Source: Simmondsia chinensis
Lineage: Eukaryota > Streptophyta > Magnoliopsida > Caryophyllales > Simmondsiaceae
NCBI GenBank assembly: GCA_018398585.1
Contig: JAGTTD010000016.1
Coordinates: 24,537,212 to 24,601,211, forward strand
Length of the DNA: 64,000 nucleotides
Direction of reading: 5' to 3'
Both the position numbers and the translations under genes were made by a program. Below the pieces are notes generated by a model. That model searched no databases. It was given only the letters and a program-made list of their open reading frames with translations, and was not told the origin of the DNA. Below are positions 11,645-24,391 of this stretch, one piece after another (position 1 is the first letter of the stretch; every line of letters begins with the position of its first letter).

Positions 11645-12066
11645 TGATGCACTACACAAATTCACATAAAGATTGATAGAATGATAGATTGAAAGATAGA
11701 GATAGAAGAAGAGAAGAGAGAGAAGAGAAGAGAGAAGAAAGAGATTAGGGAAGAAGAATTGTATTAGATTTCACATAAAAAACCTAGCAAATACCTCTCA
11801 CACATATATATGGCGGCTAGGAAATATCTAATTAAAGGGAAATACAAATTAATAACTGAAAGCAGCAAAAGAAAGGGAATTCAACAGAAAATAGGTAAAG
11901 AAAACTGATATCACGTGCCACACACGTGATCGCTGGCTGCTGAAGCTCGTACGAGGCACGAGCGGTCCCTAACTGCCTCACGAGCTGCTCACGTGATCAG
12001 AATAGAACCCGCCAAATCCCGCCAACTAACTTATGAATTTTTAAGTTGCAATTCTGAAGTGCAACA
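11645..12066 (-). repeat. 5' LTR of the gypsy element
   Basis: 422 bp, TGTTGCAC...GTGCATCA in element orientation, next to the primer site. It differs from the 3' LTR at about eight scattered positions, mostly transitions. Confidence 0.95.
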
Positions 12067-12071
12067 CCTTT

Positions 12072-14540
12072 TGTTATCAGAAATCTCTCCATATTTTAAT
12101 GTTTTTTTATTATTATTGTTCCGTTTATGTGAATCAAATTCTTAATTTTTTTGTATTGCTTGTAGATGAGGTGACGGCGCGTGGAGGCGGCGGGAGGGGC
12201 TGGGGGCCAACAAGCAGGGTGGGGGATTAGGGTTAACGTTAGGATTATTTGGTTTTTTTTTTCCCCATTAATAAAAATTTTAAATATAATAGAAACCTAA
12301 AAACTTCTAATTCCACTGTGCTATGAACCGTCAAGAATATTGTTCATTGAATGAGTTTTATGATTTAGGTATCATGACTTTTTAATATATAAGGTACTGG
12401 GATTGTTGTTGTTGACTTTTTAATATATAAGGTACCTAAATACATAACAAATGCCATATGCAGAAGAGGACTTAATTGATAAGATTTTAAAAACTTCAAG
12501 TCATCTAAAAGACAAGCTTCTATTATTATTATTTTTTTTGGTCAGAAATCTAAAAGATAAAAACCTGAAAAAAAGAATTAATGTATATATATTCAAACTT
12601 TAGGATAATTAGGTGATTAATGGTCAAGTCTCAGGGTATAATTTTCCAATGATTTAAAGTGAGAGCATAAGGAGCCCTTATAGAAGGAAATTTAATAGAA
12701 ACTTATACACGTCTATTTATGATGTTTGGGTTCAGTGTGTTTATACATCATTTTGGAATTTTGTATAAGGTGGGTTTCGTTAGGACGAGCTGAACTCAAG
12801 CTCTAGCTTCATGCATGACTTGATATTCCCTACAAGATTAAGCAAACAGTTAGATGGGCCCATAAGGTAACCCACAGGGGACCCTCTGACACTCAAGTCA
12901 GTATCAATATCAAGTAATAATGAAGGCGGGCAAAAAATGGACATAATAGATATAAAATACTTAGCCTAAAAAGAGTAGGAGGCTTGAACGATTATTACTC
13001 TGGAGAGAAAATCAAGGAAAAGGAAGAAGGCGTGTAAAAGGGTATGGATGAGAATTGGGAGCTTCCATATAATTCTCCTCCTCCCTCCACTTTTTATCAT
13101 TCTTGAAGTGAGGGGAGGTGTCCTAGAGACCTCCCCTCTTGCCATGTGTCAGGAAAGTGACACACGGCATTACTCGGTCGTATTGACGCATTTGGTATTT
13201 TTGGGTTCGGCTTTTTAATTTAAGTCTAGTTTATTGTTATGCGATTTTATATACTAATTACCTACTCATTATATTTAAAGTATTGGGTCTATAAGTACCC
13301 GGCGTGTAAGTGCAGGGCAAGTAGGTATTGGGCGAGTATATACCGGACGTGTAAGTACTGGGTGAGCATATACCTAGCACCTAACCTAAAGTAAGTATTA
13401 CCTTCAATCCATCTATAACTAGCCGACCCATTTAAATTACTAGCCTAGCAAGACACCCCCTATATTATAAAAATGCAGTCCTACTTCGTGGGCAAACTTT
13501 GGTTTTTCCAAGTTCGGCCATGGAGCATATTACACGTCGGACTTTAACTATAGCTTGCTATTGCAAAACATTTGCCCGAGGGATGGAGGTATTCAGCGTT
13601 ATGCTTTAGTCCTTCATAGCTGTCATTCATGTGTGTTTTGGGCCTGACCCGAAGTCAATAAAGTGTATGACCTAAACAAGATGTGTAACAGGGGTATTTG
13701 ATGCTTAATGGGGTGTTTAAAACATTATTTACCTTAAGAGGACGTTTAGCCCATTAGGGATCTTAATAAGGTGTTTTATCTCTTTGCTTGTGTTAATGGA
13801 GCATTTTTTTATTTGTGTAGAAATCTTTAAAAGAATATGAGCCTCTAAGGCCTTTTGGAACTTAGAGTATTTAAAGCATTTTGCTCCTTTACTCCTACAA
13901 GCGTTCATAGCGATTTGGGCTCTATGTGATAAGCATGTAAGGATATCACCATCTTGAATAGACACTAAGTATATGCACATTTAGTTAGTAACACCCATAA
14001 AGCAGCGAGTATGATGCATTTGGCTCAAGTTACTTTGATAAGCAACGCACGCCAGGATGAGGTTAAAGTGTACAGTAAGTTGCGTTGCTTATTTTACCAC
14101 CAAAGTGAATAGTATTTAATATACCTTAATGAAGTCAATTTGGTGAGTATGCCCTAACATTCTAGAATCAAGGATGATGAAAATGTCATACCGATCCGAT
14201 ATGGACGAGCATGTCACGGATATAACTGTCATGTAAGTAGACAGAACATATATCATGGAAAACGAATATCTTTTAAACCTACAGATCCTATGTAATAAAC
14301 TGTAAGTCATGTGTAGTAAATGGAAAGTAGATAATGGTGCTTAGTGTATCATCCTTAGATAACCCTCAAGCGTGTCATGTTGATGAGTATTACACTCGTT
14401 AAGGGTGGTTGCACTAGGGTGGAACACGGTGGTGGGTATTGCGCCCATTGCGGGTGATTGCACCAGGACAGACCATGGTGATAGGTATTGTACCCATTGT
14501 TGGCAAAAAAAATAACTTTAATGCGAATTGTTGGGTTCAC
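12072..14540. other. No gene recognised
   Basis: AT-rich intergenic DNA. A region near 13,280-13,380 has loosely repeated 'ggcgtgtaagt / ggcgagtatatacc' text. Near 14,400-14,500 there are two diverged copies of a 'gggtattgcgcccattg' unit. No ORF with a recognisable domain was found. Confidence 0.4.
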
Positions 14541-16736
14541 AGTTCTCAACTATGATCACAACAAAGGGCACCTATTAGAACACTTAAAGTAGGAGACACT
14601 TCTCTCTACCTAAGCCTTGGTTGGAGAGTCACGCTTTGTGACACCTCACATGCAAGAGGTCCCAGGAATAGAGTTATCTCTAGAAATCCCTTTCCTCTAG
14701 TACCGATTATTGGGATGAATTTTAAAAATTTTCCCTAATTTTATAAAGTTTACGCAATAGAAGAGGTTTAGAATTCATAATTCTAAACCTATGGTTGATT
14801 TAAAATTCCTAATTTCAAATCTAAATATTTAAATTCATAATTTAAATCTACAGATCTAAATTCTTAATTTAGATCTACAGACCTTTTGCTCTAATACATT
14901 CATCACAATATATAAAACTAAATAGGCATAATAACAATACTGTAAATAAATAGAAAAGTGAAAACTAAATGAAGAAGGAAAGAAAACATACCTAGATTTG
15001 CTCCAAATAAAGAAAACCAAAAAATAATAATAATCTTCAACAGAAGAATACCAAAATGAAGACCTGCGATCTTCTACGCAATGACCTTAAGCTGTCTAGA
15101 GGATGGGCTCCGAAAATATTAAACTAGGAAAGAAAAACTTCAACACAAATTTTTCTCCTTAATTAGGGTCCCTGGAAGTCAATAATTTCTAGAACTCTTA
15201 ATTTAGAACTGATGCCAAACCTTTGGAATAGGTACCTCTATTTATAGTAGGCTACCAGAGCGAAAAATAGCAAAAATGTTCAATGTAGGATTCGCACTGT
15301 AAACAACTAAACGCAACATTTTAATCAAATACACAGACGAAATGCTAGGTTTCATTGCACAAGTTCACACGTGTGTTTTCTTCTTATTTTACTCGTGTGC
15401 CATGTGTCGAGCCTTGATTGGGCCAAACGCGAGCACAAGGATACCCCTTGGGATGTCCCAGCGTGCGCAGATCCGAAGCACACGGATCCAGACCTTTGAA
15501 CGTGTATTTTGCAATTTTTTTCTTGTTTTGTTTCCCACATGTAAAAAATTCATCCTATGAATTTTAATTTTTAAAATTATTTTATTTTATAATTTTTAAC
15601 TTTTATTCATATCATAAATAATGTTTGACAAAATTAAATTTACTCATCTCATGAATAAATAATTCAACTCATGAATTCCTTAATATTTTTCCAATGGCAA
15701 TAAATATCGAGGCTTGCGCAAGGACCTCAAGGACAATTTAAATCTAGCTCCAAATGGGTTAAATTATCTTATGATATAATTTAATTACCATTTAATGAGA
15801 CTTAATTCTACTAAATAAATCTCAGTGCACTCCAGACTTAAACTATTTATTCAATATTTCCCAAATAGACTTTATTAATGACAACAATCCCTCTACTGGA
15901 TGTCCATGAAACAGGATAAATATAACTACTACCGTTATCCTTCTCGTAGTTTCTCCATTAGTTACCGACTCGTCCTTCACTGAACAATTCATTTATACTT
16001 GAATATATTCACGGTATAAATTTCAAATATCAAACACTTTGATTACTTTAGCCAAAGTTTCCGATCTATTCAAATATTTGCAAATCAACTAAGGGGACAT
16101 TTGTATCTCATAAGAGACTGTAGATTCCCTATTGAATACCTGATGCTTGTCACACTTCACGCCGCTACCCAGTGTACATGGGAATTCAGTCATGCATTTA
16201 GACCTTACTTATAGTACACTAAAGTAACTAACGCTCTATGCACAAGTCTAGAATACCCTCAGGATTTAGAGTCATCGTTCAAACAGTACAACATGAATCA
16301 CTCATCTTTGATATTAGTCTAGAAATAAGCAACTTACATGGTCCAACTCAGTGTGCCAATCTTATTAAGCACACCAGCCTAACACTTTTGGATCATCATC
16401 CACATGACCAAGACAAGTCACCTAAAGTGTCACGTTATAGTCTTAGCATACAAGTGGTCCAAGCTTGTCTTCGACTACGAGTCTTTCAAACAACAATCCA
16501 TACCATTTGTTCCAAGTATATATGTGGGTTAATCTCATAAACCATTTAGAACAAACATGTAAATCGTAGTATGAGGGCTATACTCATCTCATGGATGTTT
16601 CCAAAAGGAAAATTACATGCAGTATAAATACTCGCTTACACAGACTTAACAAGGAAACGACTAGAACTTCAATTTTATTCTTTAATAAAATAATATTAAC
16701 AGAATAAATCTAAATTTTTGGACACTATTCCTAACA
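14541..16736 (-). repeat. Ty1/copia LTR and adjoining sequence, decayed
   Basis: The boundary at 16736 is clear: on the minus strand a purine tract (GTGAAAGAT) meets TGTTAGGAATAG, the usual start of a plant copia 3' LTR. The LTR runs to lower coordinates; a TATA-like box (TATAAATAGAGG on the minus strand, about 15,233-15,245) fits a U3/R junction. The far end is not resolved and 14,541 is only a rough limit. Diverged blocks of the same LTR occur on the plus strand from 31,169 ('tctcttttgagatagagatatccccttgag'). Confidence 0.55.
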
Positions 16737-17744
16737 ATCTTTCACTTGTCCTAAATCCAATTTATGACAAGCTTTATACCCCTCTCTTTTGTGCACAATC
16801 CAAAAGTCTATTGGGTCAATTATTCTATTTGAACTAACATGCCCTCTATGCAGCTTCTAAAGCTACAACGTATTAAGCCTCTACGGTGAAGTCAACAATA
16901 CAATACTGCTTGACATTCCTCCCACTAATGGTTCCTACTCTAAGGGTAAAGACGTGCCCAGATGTCGTACGTCTAGCATCTCTATCTGACTAAAAGTCAA
17001 ATTCCTTATAGCCAACTCGAACTAGCTCACCAAATCATACAACTAATAACACCCCTACATCATTCCCAATGAGTAGTATATCATCAATGTACAATACTAA
17101 GAAAGTCACTACTTTCTCTGGATGTCGTTTGCACATGCTTGGTTCGTCAACCAATTGCACAAAACTATAAGACTTAATCACTCCGTTGAATATAATATTC
17201 CATGAGCGTGATGCTTACTTCAGTTTGCATACCATATGCTCCTGATTTTTGCCAATGAAACTATCTGGTTGCATCATATAGATGTCTTCTTCAAGACGAT
17301 CATTCAAAAAGGGTCGTTTTGACTACCATTTGCCAAATCTCATGATCAAGCGCAATGGATAAGAGTATCCTTATGGACTTTAGTATGGCTACCGTTGAGA
17401 AGGTCTCATCATAATGAATTCCTTCCTTTTGGGTAAAAACTTAGCAACCAGTCTTGCTTTAAAAGTCTCTACCTTCCTGTCCACTCCTCTTTTCCTCTTG
17501 TAGACCCATTTACCACAAATGGGCTTAATGCCAAGGCACCTCTACAAGATTCCAAACCTGATTAAAACACATAGATCCTAACTCAGATTTCATTGCTAAG
17601 ACCTATTGGTTAGCATCCTTGTCTTTAACTACCTCATTGTAGCTGAGAGGATCAGATTCAATGTCACGGCTAACAATTAAGGCTCCCGCCATGAACCTAT
17701 TAAGCGCCCTAATAGTAGGTGCATTATACTTGGTAAGTATGTAT
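16737..17744 (-). pseudogene. Ty1/copia RT-RNase H region, decayed
   Basis: Minus-strand pieces are clearly copia reverse transcriptase: CGKWVYKRKRGVDRKVETFK near 17,490, VKTTFLNDRLEEDIYMMQP near 17,290, and the catalytic block YIDDILLIGNDV at about 17,059-17,093. The RNase H part runs down to the purine tract at 16,737 and contains the 'ggaaccattag' block also found at about 30,920 on the plus strand. Stops and frameshifts break every frame. Gag, protease and integrase are not recognised upstream. Confidence 0.8.
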
Positions 17745-17846
17745 CCTTTCCTTTTTCTTTTTTTCTTTTTTTTTTTTTTTTTTGTTTTTTGAGCAATAGA
17801 AATCACACTTGATGATACTAATGTCTTTTAGACTTGAATTGATACC
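17745..17846 (-). mobile_element. Very short retroposed insertion with poly(A)
   Basis: About 102 bp starting (plus strand) with a long T-rich run, i.e. a minus-strand poly(A) tail. It is flanked by the exact 14-bp direct repeat tggtaagtatgtat at 17731-17744 and 17847-17860. This looks like target-primed reverse transcription of a short LINE or mRNA 3' end into the copia relic. The source transcript is not identified. Confidence 0.6.
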
Positions 17847-18444
17847 TGGTAAGTATGTATGTCCTATAATCTTTTAGGTGAAAGCATCCTGAACCTAAGA
17901 GGTCATTATGAGGCACACACATACCTACTTTATGTGGTTCCAACATTATGACGTATTCTGCAAACTAAACTTGTAAAGTCTCTAATAACTACTGGAAGGT
18001 GGGTACTCAGGAATGCTCTAGAGTGTAAGCCCTTACTCTCGATAGAGGATGTCTTACCACCCCTACATTCCTGAAGGTGAGTCTATCAGGTGTTTAGCCC
18101 CACACCACCACTAAGGCTATAGATTACTTTAAGAGCATGGAGCTCATCCTTAACATTGTGGTAGGTCAGTGTGACCATCAAGGGAGCAGGCCCACACCAC
18201 AATAAAAGGCTCTGGACAGCATTGATAGCATAGAGCTCAACCTCAATATCATAGAAGGTTTAGCAAATCCTTAAGCCCAAAACAACATTAGCTCAGAATG
18301 GGCTAGGGTGGCTTAATCACAACTTTGCAAACTTAGCTTTGTTTGACCCATTGAACATCGACAATAACTTCCGACATGGGTATCCACGAAGATCAAGATT
18401 TACAAGTGGGCTTAAGCCCCATTCCCTATGCTTTATCACATCCC

Positions 18445-18590
18445 GCCTTCTTAAGAGGCTCTTAAACATGCATCGCCTTCTTAAAAGGCCTTTATTATAA
18501 GTTGCCTTCTTGAAAGGCCTTTAGTATAAGCCACCTTCTTAAAAGGCCTTTGGATGTAAGTCGCCTTCTTAAAAAGCCTTTGGATAAAGG
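18445..18590. repeat. Short tandem array, five units of 29-30 bp
   Basis: Five imperfect units begin at 18445, 18475, 18504, 18533 and 18563, each starting with (g)ccttcttaaaaggcc. The core is close to palindromic (aaggc...gcctt). It lies in decayed retroelement DNA. Confidence 0.85.
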
Positions 18591-19215
18591 ATCTTCCAAC
18601 TAGTCTCACTCCTAACTCAAGTGAGATCTCACATGTCTTTCGAAACCACAACTAAGGCAACATGCCCTTCGCTTGCCAAACCCATTAGGTGTCCAGTGCC
18701 CACACCATCCTTAACAGACTATGCATAGGTTAGCATCAAGCTCAACCTTCACAACTAGCATTATGGCACTATACATATAGCAAGACAGTACTTAAGATGG
18801 CCACTACCAACATTGATCAAAAGTTTCTCTTACCCCCACATCGAGGCATCTGTAACGAGCTATTAAACAACCAGCTGCATAGCCTGTCAACTTCTATAAA
18901 GGAGAGTACAACACAATAGTGGAGCACATATCATATAAATAAAATCATGTCTCCACCTCACTCAAATAGTACACGTAGTTGGCAAAGCAGTTATATATTG
19001 TGAAATATCAATTTCACATACAACCAAAAGAGTGAAACTTTATCATTCGACTCAACTAGATCGCCATCGGTTAGTTTAGAGAAGACCATAATCCACAAAG
19101 TGTATCCTTCAAACTATGACAACTCACGCATCCGCAAAGCTCTCAGGTCCAGTGCTAGCATCATCAAGCTATTCACACTAACTTTGGCCATCACAATAAT
19201 ATTTCCACTATAATT

Positions 19216-19389
19216 AATTTTCATAAGCTAGCTATAACTAGTGAACATCGGTGGAACCACAATAACCACAAGAGATTATGGCTAGACAACATATCTCATA
19301 AAACTATTCAATTTTCATAAGCTAGCTATAACTAGCGAACATTGGTGGAACCACAAGAGATTATGGCTAGACAACGTATCTCATAGGCT
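19216..19389. repeat. Tandem duplication, about 94-bp unit
   Basis: Copy 1 (19216-19309) and copy 2 (19310-19389) share aattttcataagctagct, then 'ggtggaaccac' and 'agagattatggctagacaac'. Copy 2 lacks a short 'aataaccac' piece. Confidence 0.85.
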
Positions 19390-20889
19390 GGTGCTCATAA
19401 AACTCCCACAAGGAAATGTCTAACTACATTTCCAAACTATTTAATTTTTCTACCTAACAACTCAGACTTTAACGTCAATTTAATAGTGCAGGTTTAAGAG
19501 GTGTATCCCAAGATACAGCTCATCAATAGGCTTAAACACATAGTCATTAGTAGTATAGTTCTTATTGAAATTAGACACCCAATTGGCATCACAATATCTC
19601 TAATTTAAATAGGGAGTCTATTACAAAGTAGAACTCAATCCATAGTACTTTACTAGTACAGTAACTATTTGATTATATCACTTCAATACTCATCATTTGG
19701 ATTAATGTATATAGGCTAGATCTACCATTGATATATGATATACCAGTACGAGTGTTGTGTTATTCATCAAATAATAATGCTATGAATCATTTTAGCATAA
19801 TTAGCCCATGACACAATATCACTTTTTCTTCTTTCGAAGTGAACACTAGGGTCATATAGCATGTCATCAAAATGACTAAACTCTCTAAGGATTTCTTCAC
19901 ATAATCAAGAGTTAAACCTTCCAGGTGTTCCAGTGTTTTTCACAATAAATATCACATTGGCCTCACATAGGTCATTGACATAAAAATAAACCTAAGAAGG
20001 ACTTTGTAACATTTACTACATTCATACTCTTACCAAAATTAGGCAAATCATCAACATGATTATCCACATATTCAGGCATCACCATAAACAAATTCATATA
20101 CTTTCTCAAAATAGGTGCATTTATGGTTTCATAACGTCATCAAGGGTTTTAGGTTTTTCCTGCAATAGCGACGTGATTACCCAAAAACAAAATGTTGATG
20201 CAAAAGATAGAAACATAGTTGGGAAAAACTTACTGTAACTAGAGACCTCCATACTTATGGGTAGTGGATAACAGAAACATAACCTTTTTACATGAAGCTA
20301 TTTTAGACTAACTGAATCTAAATCCAGTTTGCACATTTAACCATAATCCATACTATTCCTTTTATAATTCAAAGAAAACCCTTAAATTACATCACAACCC
20401 AAGGTGTTTCGCACAGTTATAGGGTCCTTGAGTTTACTTTTGGATGAGCAACAAAAGTGGAAGATCCGCTGCACTCTCCACCGCCTCCCCGTCTCAGCAT
20501 CAAAAATCTAGATCATGAATAATATATGCAATAAAACAATTCAACAAGCTACCATGTGGCAAGTATTGGTGCTCAAAACGATCGCAAAAAGATTATGGTC
20601 CATTAGCTTTCATGCAGCATAACTACTTGGAGTTCCCCATTGCCCCAAAGTTGTTTATGCTCTTGCATCGATACAACGGGACCAATCGGCATTCAACCTC
20701 CAGGGCTAACACGACATCCATCATTGTAGTGTACTCTAGAGCGAAGGATTAGAATAAGTCACAATAACTTGGAAATTCGAACAATACTGAAATGGGATAT
20801 AACCAAAAATGAAGAGATGGAGAAGTGAGGTTGAGTGAGAGAGAGAAGATGATAAACAGGCTTTTCTTTTATCTGTACTTTTTGAGGAG

Positions 20890-23805
20890 TAGAGGTGGCC
20901 AGGGGCCGGGCCTAGCCCACCGACCGGCGGCTGCCCCGCCCCTCCTTTTGTGGTCCAAACCCTTTTGTTTTCAATTTAATATAACTTGTAAAAATACAAA
21001 ATACACATTGGTTTTGTCCAAAAAATAATTATAATTTATTGATGATTAATATAACATACAAATACAATACAATATAATCACAAATAATGGTAAATATAGC
21101 TAATAAAATAAAATGTGCCATAAATTATTAACAAATACAACTACACCATTTAAAATTGTAAATATATTCCATAAAAAAATACTATAGAGAAATAGAATTA
21201 CAATAATATGAATAACTTAGTCTAAGCAGGCAGGGGTTGGTGCGCCGGAACTTGACGTATCGGTAGTACGGTTGTCTTCATCCTCGCTCGATGAACCCAA
21301 CTTCAGCTGGTCTTGCTCCCTATGCACTGCTTGCTGCCAGTCCTTCATGTACACTGACATTTCCAAGTTGGACGATGATAGCTTTGCTCTTTTGGTTCCA
21401 AGCAACTTGGGTGTGCTACTGAAGACACCGGACACGCTTGTATATCCCGTGCCATGGTGGAAAGCATGAGAGATTGGGTTTGATTGGAACACCGTCATTG
21501 CAAAATATCAAAGTGTGGACTCGCCGGTGTCGAGAAGAACTGAAGCATAGGCGAGCGCAAGTAATAATCTAACTCGTCACATGATGTGGGATTTTTTTTG
21601 GGCTTGAATCCGTCCAACATCTCCCACGTATATGATTTTTCTCCGAAACTACAACTAGATATGGAAGAACCATGTGATGTGAAAGAAACGTGTGGATTAT
21701 CAGCTGATAATTTGTGATACAAGGAAAATAATTCATGTAAATTGGCATCGACTTCCGCAATAAAAGATGTGTCATCAAAAGTTGGATTTAATTTTTGGTA
21801 AAAAATTTTGCAAACAATTGCAAACATGTAAGTTTATAACGGGGATCCAAAATGGTGCAAAACAATAAGTAAGAGGTAGTTCAAAATAACATTTAACAAA
21901 TTTTGCCTTCATTGCGGCAATAGAGGCCTCCAACACGGAGTTAGATTGGTTATCTGACATCCAAGCAACAATTTCTATCACTCTAGATATTGCTTGTGGC
22001 ATGGTAGGATAATAACAACCAAAAAAAAAAGTCACAAGGTCTCTAAACATACAAAAAAATTTACAAATTCCGCTAATTGTATCCCAATTTACTGTGTTCA
22101 AATTAAAAGCCCTTCTGAACGACTATCCTATACAAATTCAATTAATATATCTTTATAGGATAGTAATCTTTCTAACATGTCTACTGTTGATGACTACCTA
22201 TTTTTTGTATCTAATTTAAATTGTATATATTGAATACCATGCGTGTCACAAAGATTTTTAAATCTTTTTCTTCTAGTTTCGGATGATTTGATTGCTATAG
22301 TTACTTCTCTTAAACACTAAAGAGAAGTTCGTATTAGCTCCAAACCATTAGTTACCATTAAATGCAAAAAGTGAAAACATTTTCCACCTAACATGGGTCT
22401 CATGTGCTCAATTAATTGTTTTACAGATGCGCTGTTGTTTGTAGCGTTGTCGAAAGTAATGCTAAAAATTCTGCGCTCTATCTCCCACTCTCGGCATGCC
22501 TCCATAGTGGCACCCATGATTATCTCAGCAGTGTAGGGATAATCTACATGGCAAAAATGAATTATTCTTTTTTGCATAATAAAGGAAGAATCTATCCAAT
22601 GTGCCATTATACGCATGAAAGGCACACCGTGTTTCAACCTCCATGTGTCGGACATCAACGAGAACATGCTCGTGTTCATCCTAAAAATGTCTACAAGCTC
22701 ATTTTTTATTCTATAAAATTCTTTAAATACGTCTCGCTTGAAAATGTTCCAAGAAACCCTTACGATGACGGGGTTTAATGCGTTTTGGCAATACCGGAAG
22801 AATCTAGGGTCTTCGCAGGTGTAAAATAGCTTTTCAGCCCCAATGACATATCTTACTAATTCTCGCCTATTGTTTTCTTGTGAAAACCTAAAGCTATCAA
22901 GCGCACCGGTCACTTACTGTACTAAATGTTGTTGGGATCTATCTGGGTCTAGTTCGAGGCAGCTTATCACTAGATTTCTTTTTTAACGTGCCTGTCTCAT
23001 CACCACGTGAATGACTAAAAACTTTCGGGGGGTCACATAATTTACAATATGCTTTATTATGTGCAAAATCTAGTGTAAAGTACTTCCATACCTCACTAGT
23101 ATTATGCCTACTACTAGTGGTGGCGTGGGTTTCAATCTTGGTGTTGGTGGGTGTGGGTTCTTCTTCGATTTGTAAAGTTTGAGCACCCCCGATTTAGGAA
23201 AATTCTGGTCATGGTAGTACTGTTATTGCTTCTCTCAATTTAAAGTGTCTGTATAGGAAGGTGACGGATCAGGTTCTAAAAATGTTCGCTCCCGGATATT
23301 AAGTTCGACAACTGGTCCTAGGAATTTTAGGCGGTCTTGAATAGCTTGAACTAGATTTACATGCTCCAGATGAAGATGAATTGTGTGCCATGTTAGTATT
23401 ATTGATTATTAATTAAAAAATGCAACTAAGAATGCAATTTCTATAAATAAAAATGACAAATAAATAAAATTTCGATACTAAATTTATTGAAGCGAAAACT
23501 AAAATTTGAACTTCTACGAACAAAACAAATTGCAACTTCAAACTTAAAAAATTTAGAGCAAATTTAGAGCAAATGTAGAGAAGAGAAAATTGGATTGAAA
23601 GATTGTTGTGATGAAATGAGAAATTTTGATTAGTATTTATAGGAAAAATTTTATTTATTTATTTATTTTATTTTGAATTACCACACCCCCCCCCCCAGCC
23701 GTTGGGGGGCAGGCCTAGTCTGGGCCTAGCCTAACCTGGGTAAGGAAGGACAGGGCCGGGCCCCGCCCACTGGCCCCCTCTATGAGCAGTATTCTAGCCA
23801 CTTTA
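20890..23805 (-). mobile_element. hAT (Ac-like) DNA transposon
   Basis: A 2.9-kb element with GC-rich ends in an AT-rich setting. The left end is TAGAGGTGGCC followed by GGGGCCGGGCC-type repeats; the right end has GGGCCGGGCC repeats and finishes GCCACTTTA. Such ends, TAGnGGTGGC plus subterminal GGGCCGGGCC, are typical of plant hAT elements. It contains a broken hAT transposase on the minus strand. No convincing 8-bp target-site duplication is visible (ttgaggag and gagagcaa flank it), so the exact ends are tentative. Confidence 0.8.
21217..23391 (-). pseudogene. hAT transposase, broken by stops and frameshifts
   Basis: A plausible start is ATG at 23391 (MAHNSSSSGACKSSS), a serine-rich N-terminus. 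Around 23,060 the text KYFTLDFAHNKAYCKLC is the second half of a BED zinc finger. The catalytic core follows at 22317-22913 (SDTWRLKHGVPFMRIMAHWI, RIIHFCHVDYPYTAE, SITFDNATNNSASVKQL, GGKCFHFLH), matching Ac/hAT cores with an Asp in the ITFDNA block. Then come 21775-22101 and 21495-21827 (CDELDYYLRSP...FDIL, the start of the dimerisation region), and 21217-21498 (KLLGTKRAKLSSSNLEM, YMKDWQQAVHREQDQ), the hATC end. Frame changes and stops separate these blocks, so it cannot encode a working enzyme. Confidence 0.88.
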
Positions 23806-24355
23806 GAGAGCAAAAGTCAATCTCCCTGCACGGCATTAGTTGAGACATATCAAGTAAAGTTGGATAGATATCAACTCAGTGGGGGAGATAAATCAGGGAA
23901 AACAAATGCTATTAAATCTTTGACCAAATCATGGAGTATCAATTAACTAGTTTTTCCACATATTTCGCCACGAAAAAATAAAATCTGAGACAAAAAAAAA
24001 AAAAAAGTTGGATTGGAATATAAAATCCGAATTTACTAATTCTCTTATGTGGACAAATTCCCACAACAACACTTGAAAATTTTTAAAGCACACCCAATAC
24101 TAATTGCTATTTAATTTTAGAAACAGCTGCATCTTTGGATTACATATTAGACATAATCCATCTCTTGCACATTTAAAATTAAAAAGCTTTTTAAAATGTA
24201 ATATCCTTGATTATGTTTTTAAATAAAAATTAATTCTATCTATTAAATTTAACACTAACATTCCCTCTTTATTACATATTAAATTTGATGTATAACGATT
24301 TGCAAAGTTTAAGGGGTTATTTAGGGGTTATTTTTAAATTAATATGCACGGGATG

Positions 24356-24391
<36 letters not shown>

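Larger units (their letters stand above)
6625..12066 (-). mobile_element. Ty3/gypsy chromovirus, nearly complete
   Basis: A 5.44-kb element in minus orientation with two LTRs (5' LTR 11645-12066, 3' LTR 6625-7056), a tRNA-iMet primer site, a polypurine tract and one long gag-pol reading frame. Domain order is Gag, zinc knuckle, protease, RT, RNase H, integrase, chromodomain-like tail. All open segments lie in the same frame and are separated only by four nonsense codons, with no frameshift. By eye the LTRs differ at about eight positions plus one 10-bp repeat unit, about 98% identity, so the insertion is recent. Flanks are ctttt (left) and ccttt (right), an imperfect 5-bp duplication. Confidence 0.95.
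17861..20889. other. Degenerate repeat-derived DNA, no intact gene
   Basis: No gene found. The minus strand near 19,560-19,600 reads YCDANWVSN, the RNase H motif of copia elements, and nearby text near 19,830 (HFERRKSDIVSWANYAK) may belong to it, so at least 19.4-19.9 kb is old copia. Two diverged copies of a 'cccacaccac...' unit of about 105 bp lie at about 18,100-18,260. A tandem repeat (18,445-18,590) and a local duplication (19,216-19,389) are listed separately. Confidence 0.45.

Noticed and set aside
18445..18590. CRISPR-like array
   Set aside because: Units are contiguous with no unique spacers, and the DNA is a plant nuclear sequence.
22416..22778. 120-codon plus-strand ORF
   Set aside because: It is the antisense of the hAT transposase core.
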